NCBI GenBank assembly: GCA_030837305.1
Contig: JAUPKT010000293.1
Coordinates: 1-5,349, forward strand
From: Thermodesulfobacteriota bacterium
Lineage (GTDB): Bacteria > Desulfobacterota > Desulfomonilia > Desulfomonilales > Desulfomonilaceae
Direction of reading: 5' to 3'
DNA length: 5,349 nucleotides
Shown here: piece by piece, positions 1 through 5,349 of the stretch
Numbering within the stretch: the stretch's first letter is position 1
How the letters are laid out: each line of letters begins with the position of its first letter
Position numbers and translations under genes: made by a program
Notes under the pieces: model-generated
Seen by the model: only the letters and a program-made list of their open reading frames with translations
Database searches by the model: none
What the model was told of the DNA's origin: nothing

Positions 1-2417
1 ATCATGGAAATAGGGGCAGGATCCAAAGCGCTCTCAGCCCGGCCGATCTTCCCCACCACCGACTCAACCTCAGGGATAGACCTGATCGCGGTATCCTGTT
101 TTTGGATCACATCCAGGGCCTCACCTATGGAGGCATGGGGCATGGTGGTGGGCATGAACAGAAAAGCCCCTTCGTCGAGGTCAGGCATGAACTCTTTGCC
201 AAGCCCTGGAAACGCATGGGAAAGTTTCGACCACAATCGGCTTGATCGCACGATACCGGACCCGTGGCTGAACCCACTGCCCGTATCCTCGACGCGAGCA
301 CCTTCGCCGTTCTTATCTTGAGTCTCTAAGATGGCCCGACCGGCCCCCAACATACGGGTCTCAACCCACGGAATAAAACCAAATACCCGGTCAAACCCGA
401 GCCATACCGTGGCCCCAAACAACACCAAAAAACCCGGAATCAAGAGGAATGCGACCTTGTGATCCAGGCTCCATCTCAAGAAAGGACGATAGAAATGAGT
501 GAGAACCTTTCTTATGGCCAATAACCCGAAGACAATCCCACATGCAAAAATCAAATTCCGAACAAATCCCAGCTCAGGCCCTAAAGGCAGCCAATGATCG
601 GTCAGCAAGAGTATCACGACGGTCAGAGCGACTAAGTTGAGAATTCGGGGCGTCAGATCCCTGGTTTTTGGTGGAAGGAAGCCTGAGAGCAATTTAATGA
701 CACCTAGCGCGAACATCGGCACACCAAGCCACCAAGACCACCAAAAGCCAAGAAAGACTCCCACCATCGCTATTATACTGTACACAGCGATGAGCGTGTT
801 TCGTCTTAGATTTCGCTTGCTGAACAACATGTGTGCCAGCGGAGGTATCAGAGCGATGGCCAAGAGCAGGGACGCAGCAACAGCAAAGGTCTTCGTGAAA
901 GCCACCGGCTTAAAGAGCTTGCCTTCCGGACCCGTCAATGCAAACACCGGAAGAAACGATATGATAGTCGTGAGTGAGGATGTAATGACCGCTCCGCCCA
1001 CTTCTCCCACGGATTCGGAAATGATATCCAGCGTGCTCTTGCCCGGTGGGTCTTCTTCCATGTGACGAAGGATATTTTCACAAAGGATGATTCCCATATC
1101 CACCATGACACCGATTGCGATGGCTATCCCTGACAGCGCCATAATGTTGGCATCGATCCCCACCATTTTCATGACAACGAAAGTAAAAAGGACCGCTAAG
1201 GGCAAGACTGCGGAAATCAGAGCAGAGGCCGCAAGGTGATTCATCATGACAATAACCACGATAATGGTTACGAGAATCTCCTCGCTCAAAGCTCTCTTTA
1301 GAGTATCCAACGTCTGATGAATCAGCTCGGTGCGATCATAAAACGGGACGATCCGCACCTGGGAGATTGTTCCGTCGGGGAGAGTTTTTGTCGGCATCCC
1401 AGGGGCTAATTGCTTAATTTTGTTCTTCACATTCTTGATCACCTGGAGGGGGTTTTCCCCAAACCGCACCACCACGACGCCGCCAACGACCTCTGCACCT
1501 TCTTTATCAAGCGCACCCCTTCTCACTTCCGGGCCAAGGGAAACCGTGGCAACGTCCCTGATCAGAAGGGGAACATTATTGTTTGTCTTAATGACGCTGC
1601 CGGCAAGATCCTCCACCGTCCGCAAGAAACCAAGCCCTCTGATGGTGTATTCGACGCGATTGACCTCGATGGTGCCAGCGCCTACATCCAGGTTTGAACC
1701 CCTGACAGCGCTTAATATCTCCGGAAGTGTTATCGCATGGGCACGCATGGCCTCGGGATTCACGTCGATCTGATATTCCTTGACATAACCCCCAATGGAG
1801 GCGACCTCGCTGACGCCCCCCGCGGACAGAAGCTGATATCGAACGTAGAAATCTTGAATGGTCCTGAGTTCGTCCAGACCGAATCCTTCACCCTCCACGG
1901 TGTACCAAAAGACCTGGCCCAATGCGGTTGCGTCTGGTCCGAGGGAGGGCTGAACCCCCGGGGGAAGGGTTCCCGAAGGCAACGAGTTGAGCTTCTCGAG
2001 TATGCGGGATCTGGACCAATAAAACTCGATGTCTTCGTTGAAGATTATGTAAATGGTTGAAAAGCCCAAGAAAGAATTGCTGCGGATCGCCTTTACCCCT
2101 GGAATACCCAGGAGGGAAACAGTCAGCGGATAGGTGATCTGATCTTCAATGTCTTTCGGTGAACGGCCTTCCCAGGTTGTGAACACAATCTGCTGATTTT
2201 CCCCAATGTCCGGAATTGCGTCCACAGGTACCGGGTTCCGTGGCAGCCACGAGATCTCCCAGTCAAAAGGCGCCGCCGACAATCCGTAGCCGATCGTCAC
2301 GATGAGCAGAATTGCCATAAACAGCTTTTGTTGGACCCAGAATCGTATCACCCGTGAAAAGATCGAAGACGGCCGCTCAGAAAGACTTGATACCGCTTTT
2401 CCACTAATGGGATACAC
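1..2417 (-). CDS. cusA: CusA-type heavy-metal efflux RND permease, partial (C-terminal part missing)
   Basis: This is the proton-driven inner-membrane pump of a tripartite metal exporter, probably for Cu(I)/Ag(I). The 805 complete codons have no stop. The GTG start at 2417-2415 is chosen because GGAGG sits 5 nt upstream and the first membrane helix (about residues 32-48) follows; later in-frame starts would cut into that helix. Family landmarks in order are VDAIPDIGENQQ (porter domain entry), ITYPLT, LGPDAT, SIGGYVKEYQ, DVATVSLGPEVRRG, the helix motif GIAIAIGVMVD with D440 (equivalent to the E. coli CusA proton-relay D405), AFTKTFA, KEFMPDLDEG, and GRAESALDPAPISM. M755 and M805 align with CusA metal-site M573 and M623. 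Extra hydrophobic segments (about residues 542-637) and a Gly/Ser-rich periplasmic insert (about 676-740) make it longer than E. coli CusA (about 1,047 aa). Long CusA-like proteins of this kind are known to me as a family variant. The second half, with the remaining relay and metal residues, lies outside the window. The metal assignment is inference. Confidence 0.93.
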   Translation of the reverse strand, partial: MYPISGKAVSSLSERPSSIFSRVIRFWVQQKLFMAILLIVTIGYGLSAAPFDWEISWLPRNPVPVDAIPDIGENQQIVFTTWEGRSPKDIEDQITYPLTVSLLGIPGVKAIRSNSFLGFSTIYIIFNEDIEFYWSRSRILEKLNSLPSGTLPPGVQPSLGPDATALGQVFWYTVEGEGFGLDELRTIQDFYVRYQLLSAGGVSEVASIGGYVKEYQIDVNPEAMRAHAITLPEILSAVRGSNLDVGAGTIEVNRVEYTIRGLGFLRTVEDLAGSVIKTNNNVPLLIRDVATVSLGPEVRRGALDKEGAEVVGGVVVVRFGENPLQVIKNVKNKIKQLAPGMPTKTLPDGTISQVRIVPFYDRTELIHQTLDTLKRALSEEILVTIIVVIVMMNHLAASALISAVLPLAVLFTFVVMKMVGIDANIMALSGIAIAIGVMVDMGIILCENILRHMEEDPPGKSTLDIISESVGEVGGAVITSSLTTIISFLPVFALTGPEGKLFKPVAFTKTFAVAASLLLAIALIPPLAHMLFSKRNLRRNTLIAVYSIIAMVGVFLGFWWSWWLGVPMFALGVIKLLSGFLPPKTRDLTPRILNLVALTVVILLLTDHWLPLGPELGFVRNLIFACGIVFGLLAIRKVLTHFYRPFLRWSLDHKVAFLLIPGFLVLFGATVWLGFDRVFGFIPWVETRMLGAGRAILETQDKNGEGARVEDTGSGFSHGSGIVRSSRLWSKLSHAFPGLGKEFMPDLDEGAFLFMPTTMPHASIGEALDVIQKQDTAIRSIPEVESVVGKIGRAESALDPAPISM

Positions 2418-4521
2418 CGTGTCCTCCACTCCGTCCCGACTCGGGATCAGGTTCTGTCGGATGCAGAGATTTCGTTGCCTCGTCAGGTGGGTTTTTGTGC
2501 AACTCAGACTCTAGGATATCAGGAGGAATCCGTTCCACCAGTTCGCCGCATGTCAGCATATCCTGGCCTTTGTGGGGCGTTCGTCCGAAATAGGGGTTGC
2601 GTCTGTTTTCATCTGCTTCGATCCAATACGCACCGTGCCCATTAAAGGCTGTGGGGCAAAAAAACACGAACAAATCATGCTTGAACCCGTGACGAAATGT
2701 CATCAGGATCCTTACAAATGCTTCTGAGAACTGATCAAATGCCCTTCGACGATCCTGTATCTCCCCCGTCACCAGGATGTCGTTGGCGCCATTTTTCAGG
2801 TCCTGAGAAAGTTTCTTCCACTTTCCCGAGGATGTCACGTCCAGCTTGGCCTCGGGCACTTCCGCCATGAGGTCGAGGAATGTCTTGGCAGACTTTTCTG
2901 CCAGAGATCCGTCCTCCTCGACCAGAGCTTCTTTCAAGGCCAGATATTCGGTGACAAGGGGCGTCAACGACGACAAGAAATCGCGTGGGGCGTTCAGACG
3001 CTTTACCAGCTCTTCCTGCTTTTCCGAGGGGCTCTGGCTTCCCGGGGTCTGCGGCGGGCTCATCATGCTGGGTCTGGCAAGGATCTGCATGGCACTATCT
3101 ATCTTGAATGCTCCTTTGCCGACCACTCTCTCCCCCTCCTTCAAGCCCTGATAGACCACGTAGTTGTCGCCGGCTCTCGGTCCTAGTACGACCTCCCGGG
3201 GCGAATAGGTCGGGCGGTCCGTGCCCGGAACCTCTACGTACACGATTGCCCTTTTCCCTGTGATGAGAGGAGCTGAAGCCGGAACGACCAGAGGGGGCAC
3301 TGTTTCAGCCTCATCTGCATAACCGTATGACGTGGCAGGCCTCAATGCCATGTTGCTCTCCGGACAGGTCCCGGGCGTAGGGCTCGCCTCGTCCTTGGGA
3401 TGCACAGGACAGATGTACTTCCCCGCCCACTCTTGCTTCATCACCTTGCCCGACTGGTTGATCTCCGACTCCAGCTCTGCCGTGACAAACATTCCGGGTT
3501 TCAATTCATTGTCAGGGTTCGGAGCTTCCACCCGAACCTTCACGGTTCTGGTCCTAGTATCAAGGATAGGGTCAATGAATAAGACTTTTCCGGAGAATTT
3601 CCGACCTGGAAATGCCGGTACTGTGAAGGTAACGTCCTGGCCGTACCGTATCCAGGGTATGTCCGTCTCGTAGGCGTCGAGCCTAATCCAGACGCGTGAC
3701 AGATCATTTACGATATACATCTCGGTCCCTTCCTTCACGAACTGTCCAAGGACCGCGTTCTTTTTCATGACCGTTCCACTAATGGGGGCTCTCAAGGTCA
3801 CATAAAGGATGGGCTTTTTCTTTTCCTTAATTTCCTCGATTTGTTCTCGGGTTAAACCCGATTGAATGAGCCTCTCCTCCCCTCCCTTTATAACGGACTC
3901 TGCGGGTTCCCCCTGCCGCATGGTCTCAAAAAGTTCAACCTGGTTCTTGATGAGCGTGGGACTCCATATTTTCACCATGGGGTCTCCCTTGGTGACCTGG
4001 ACCCCCGTAAAGTTGACATATATCTCGTCGAGCCGACCATCCACTCGGGAAGTCAATACTGCCACTCTCGTCTCATCCTCAGCAACCATTCCCAGCATCC
4101 GCACGAGGACTTTGGCCCTTTCCCGTTTCACCTCTGCGGTCTGCACTTGAGCTAAAGTCTTGGCCGTGTCGGACATGGTGAAGGTAGAAGACGCGGCATG
4201 AGAATGGTCATCACCACCCGTTTCCAACGGAATGAGATCCATATAGCAAATGGGGCACTTGCCCGGGTTGGGCAGTCGAATCTGGGGATGCATGGAGCAG
4301 GTCCACTGCTCCTGTTTCTTGGGGACCCCGGGAGGACCCCCCGTCGTCCTTTGATGAGCGGAACTCTCCTGGCTTTTTGTGATAGGGGTGTCAGTCTTTG
4401 GTATGCCCTTCACACCTGAAAGGAAATACCCAAGTGCGAACGCGACAGAAATCAATGCCACGAGTGCGATGATTTTCACTCGCGTACCAGGGGTTGCCTC
4501 ATCAACGGTTCTCTTTTCCAT
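2404..4521 (-). CDS. cusB: CusB-type RND periplasmic adaptor with two HMBD modules and a C-terminal DUF3347 domain
   Basis: This membrane-fusion (HlyD/CusB-type) adaptor links the RND permease to an outer-membrane channel. Of 705 aa, residues 15-36 form a hydrophobic signal anchor. A heavy-metal-binding domain follows at about 73-98 (C75-x-M77-H78-P, then C89-P-I-C92-x-M94), then a short His stretch (H106, H108). The barrel-sandwich and beta-barrel region spans about 135-350, with the hairpin between the lipoyl halves at about 190-235 and motifs LRAPISGTV and LKPGMFV. A second, degenerate HMBD lies at about 369-395, followed by a membrane-proximal domain (about 410-482, PASAPLITGKRAIVYV). Residues about 519-662 resemble DUF3347 (F621-C622-P, GAYW, R641-NPYFG, M655-L-T-C658-G). 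E. coli CusB is about 400 aa, so this one is much enlarged. The start is firm: an in-frame TGA lies four codons upstream of the ATG, with a weak GAGAG Shine-Dalgarno 6 nt before it. The domain assignment is from motifs, and Cu/Ag specificity is inferred. Confidence 0.93.
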   Translation of the reverse strand: MEKRTVDEATPGTRVKIIALVALISVAFALGYFLSGVKGIPKTDTPITKSQESSAHQRTTGGPPGVPKKQEQWTCSMHPQIRLPNPGKCPICYMDLIPLETGGDDHSHAASSTFTMSDTAKTLAQVQTAEVKRERAKVLVRMLGMVAEDETRVAVLTSRVDGRLDEIYVNFTGVQVTKGDPMVKIWSPTLIKNQVELFETMRQGEPAESVIKGGEERLIQSGLTREQIEEIKEKKKPILYVTLRAPISGTVMKKNAVLGQFVKEGTEMYIVNDLSRVWIRLDAYETDIPWIRYGQDVTFTVPAFPGRKFSGKVLFIDPILDTRTRTVKVRVEAPNPDNELKPGMFVTAELESEINQSGKVMKQEWAGKYICPVHPKDEASPTPGTCPESNMALRPATSYGYADEAETVPPLVVPASAPLITGKRAIVYVEVPGTDRPTYSPREVVLGPRAGDNYVVYQGLKEGERVVGKGAFKIDSAMQILARPSMMSPPQTPGSQSPSEKQEELVKRLNAPRDFLSSLTPLVTEYLALKEALVEEDGSLAEKSAKTFLDLMAEVPEAKLDVTSSGKWKKLSQDLKNGANDILVTGEIQDRRRAFDQFSEAFVRILMTFRHGFKHDLFVFFCPTAFNGHGAYWIEADENRRNPYFGRTPHKGQDMLTCGELVERIPPDILESELHKNPPDEATKSLHPTEPDPESGRSGGHGVSH
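2423..2427 (-). promoter_or_regulatory. Ribosome-binding site deciding the cusA-like GTG start
   Basis: On the minus strand GGAGG lies 5 nt before the GTG at 2417-2415, inside the last codons of the adaptor gene. It is the best Shine-Dalgarno match near the start of the permease and supports GTG over later in-frame starts. The permease start overlaps the adaptor stop (TAG at 2406-2404) by 14 nt, which points to translational coupling of the two subunits. Confidence 0.75.
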
Positions 4522-4608
4522 GGCAATCTCTCAGGCAGGATCCATCGCTAGTCATCACGGTCGGAACACCCTATGGCATGCCGACCGTGCTCTTGTCGAT
4601 ACCGGATC
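4522..4608 (-). other. 87-bp intergenic gap between the ABC ATPase and adaptor genes
   Basis: This is the only non-coding stretch in the window. Read on the minus strand, it starts after the ATPase stop and ends at the adaptor ATG. I find no convincing -35/-10 pair, no T-tract after the hairpin, and no long alternative ORF. It is short enough for the genes to be co-transcribed, although a weak internal promoter cannot be excluded by eye. Its one notable element is a 9-bp inverted repeat, listed separately. Confidence 0.7.
4556..4589. repeat. Perfect 9-bp inverted repeat (possible intercistronic hairpin or operator)
   Basis: CACGGTCGG at 4556-4564 is the exact reverse complement of CCGACCGTG at 4581-4589, with a 16-nt spacer. 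In mRNA it would form a GC-rich stem between the ATPase stop and the adaptor start. No U-run follows on the minus strand, so it is not a standard intrinsic terminator. It could be an mRNA-processing or stability hairpin separating ATPase and efflux-pump expression, or a binding site for a dimeric regulator. The repeat is seen directly, while any function is inference. Confidence 0.6.
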
Positions 4609-5349
4609 CTAAGAAGAAGCAGCTTGAGCGACAACTCGAGTTCCTACTACAGATTCCACGAACTGTGGAACACTGACCGGTGTCTCCTTGAGGACGCCGT
4701 CGGCCACCTCCACGATGCGGTCTGCATATTCGGCATTTAGCCTACTGTGAGTCACCATGACGATGGTCTGACCCTCGGAATTGAGTCTCTTGAGGAGATT
4801 CATTACTTCTGCTGAATTGCGTGAGTCAAGATTCCCTGTCGGTTCATCGGCAAAAAGAATGGGGGGCTCGTTCACCACTGCCCGTGCGATTGCCACCCGT
4901 TCCTGTTCACCACCGGAAATCTGATTGGGGAGCCTTGCAGCCTTGTTCGTAAGCCCGACTCTTTCCAGAGCAGCCATGGCCAATGACAGTTTATGGGATT
5001 CGCTGTGATGGGTCACCGCAAGGGGTAACTGGACATTTTCCACGACGCTCAAGTACGGCACGAGCTGAAAGGACTGAAAGATGAACCCCATGAACTCTCT
5101 CCTAAAATCAGCCAGTTTGTCTCTCTTGAGGCCATAAATGTCGATGTCCCCGATGAGGACCTTGCCCCTTGTCGGGCCCAGCAGGCCGCCAAGCATGGAT
5201 AGAAGCGTACTCTTGCCTGCTCCTGACTCTCCCATGATGGATATGAACTCTCCCTGAGCTATGGAGAGATCTATGTGCTTGACCGCGGCCACCTTACCGT
5301 CTCCGTGACCGAACTCTTTCGCTATGCCGTCGCAAACTATGTAACTCAT
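4609..5349 (-). CDS. ABC transporter ATP-binding protein, LolD/MacB-like
   Basis: This cytoplasmic ATPase subunit hydrolyses ATP to drive a partner permease, expected to be FtsX/MacB-like. All nucleotide-binding motifs are intact in 246 aa: Walker [10 protein letters not shown] (40-48, K46), Q-loop Q92 in the [16 protein letters not shown] stretch, signature [14 protein letters not shown] (144-157), Walker B ILFADEP with catalytic E169, D-loop GNLDS (172-176) and switch histidine H201. The FQSFQLVP wording and the [13 protein letters not shown] signature are characteristic of the LolD/MacB/FtsE group, which works in lipoprotein sorting, macrolide or peptide export, or mechanotransmission. The roughly 24-residue tail after GVLKE is longer than in typical LolD. 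The ATG sits exactly at the window edge. It gives a normal N-terminus, with about 10 residues before the A-loop region, so it is probably the true start, but an upstream start cannot be checked. No partner permease is in view. The gene lies 87 bp before the adaptor on the same strand, which suggests a shared operon. Substrate is unknown. Confidence 0.93.
   Translation of the reverse strand: MSYIVCDGIAKEFGHGDGKVAAVKHIDLSIAQGEFISIMGESGAGKSTLLSMLGGLLGPTRGKVLIGDIDIYGLKRDKLADFRREFMGFIFQSFQLVPYLSVVENVQLPLAVTHHSESHKLSLAMAALERVGLTNKAARLPNQISGGEQERVAIARAVVNEPPILFADEPTGNLDSRNSAEVMNLLKRLNSEGQTIVMVTHSRLNAEYADRIVEVADGVLKETPVSVPQFVESVVGTRVVAQAASS

Noticed and set aside
637..1065. 142-codon open frame on the plus strand
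   Set aside because: It lies wholly antisense to the permease, whose frame is open and matches CusA motifs here. The plus-strand protein shows no recognisable domain.
1410..2060. Several plus-strand open frames of 95-117 codons
   Set aside because: They overlap each other and are antisense to the porter-domain coding region of the permease. They are shadows of its codon bias.
1..2417. Possible pseudogene or frameshift in the permease, since no complete stop-bounded minus-strand frame is evident in this region
   Set aside because: Manual translation of every codon from 2417 to 3 gives one uninterrupted CusA-like protein. It looks incomplete only because the stop lies beyond the left edge.
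3332..4155. Plus-strand open frames of 60-113 codons opposite the adaptor
   Set aside because: They are antisense to conserved adaptor domains and have low-complexity translations without family motifs.
4556..4589. Rho-independent terminator after the ABC ATPase gene
   Set aside because: The stem is adequate, but the 16-nt loop is long and no T-run follows on the transcribed strand.
4494..4676. Plus-strand open frame spanning the intergenic gap
   Set aside because: It mostly overlaps the ends of two well-supported minus-strand genes, has no visible Shine-Dalgarno, and has no recognisable product.

Overview
This is a tightly packed three-gene block, all on the minus strand. In transcription order (right to left) it reads: an ABC transporter ATPase of the LolD/MacB type (5349-4609), an RND periplasmic adaptor of the CusB/heavy-metal type with extra metal-binding modules (4521-2404), and the N-terminal 805 codons of a CusA-type heavy-metal RND permease (2417-1), which runs off the left edge. 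I translated the permease frame codon by codon from 2417 to the window edge. It is open throughout, with no frameshift or internal stop.

The window suggests a Gram-negative bacterium, because an RND permease plus adaptor implies an inner membrane/periplasm/outer membrane efflux complex. Moderate GC and the long, HMBD- and DUF3347-bearing forms of CusA and CusB would fit Desulfobacterota or related anaerobic lineages. That placement is a low-confidence guess from general resemblance. No rRNA, tRNA or other taxonomic marker is present.

The adaptor and permease would form the inner-membrane and periplasmic parts of a transition-metal exporter, most likely for Cu(I)/Ag(I). They are translationally coupled: the permease GTG start and its GGAGG ribosome-binding site lie inside the end of the adaptor gene. 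The adaptor carries an N-terminal heavy-metal-binding domain next to its membrane anchor, a second degenerate copy in mid-chain, and a C-terminal DUF3347 domain, so metal capture may be built into the adaptor rather than left to a separate CusF-like chaperone. The permease keeps the periplasmic methionines equivalent to E. coli CusA M573 and M623 and the membrane aspartate equivalent to D405. Relative to E. coli CusA it has two insertions of about 91 and 64 residues, the first adding about four hydrophobic segments.

The ABC ATPase lies 87 bp upstream of the adaptor. It would energise an FtsX/MacB-like permease that is not in the window and may lie to the right. The 87-bp gap holds a perfect 9-bp inverted repeat. 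No mobile element, CRISPR array, RNA gene or convincing promoter is visible. No stretch longer than 300 bases lacks a gene. I see unusual domain architecture here, but no clear evidence of a wholly undescribed system.
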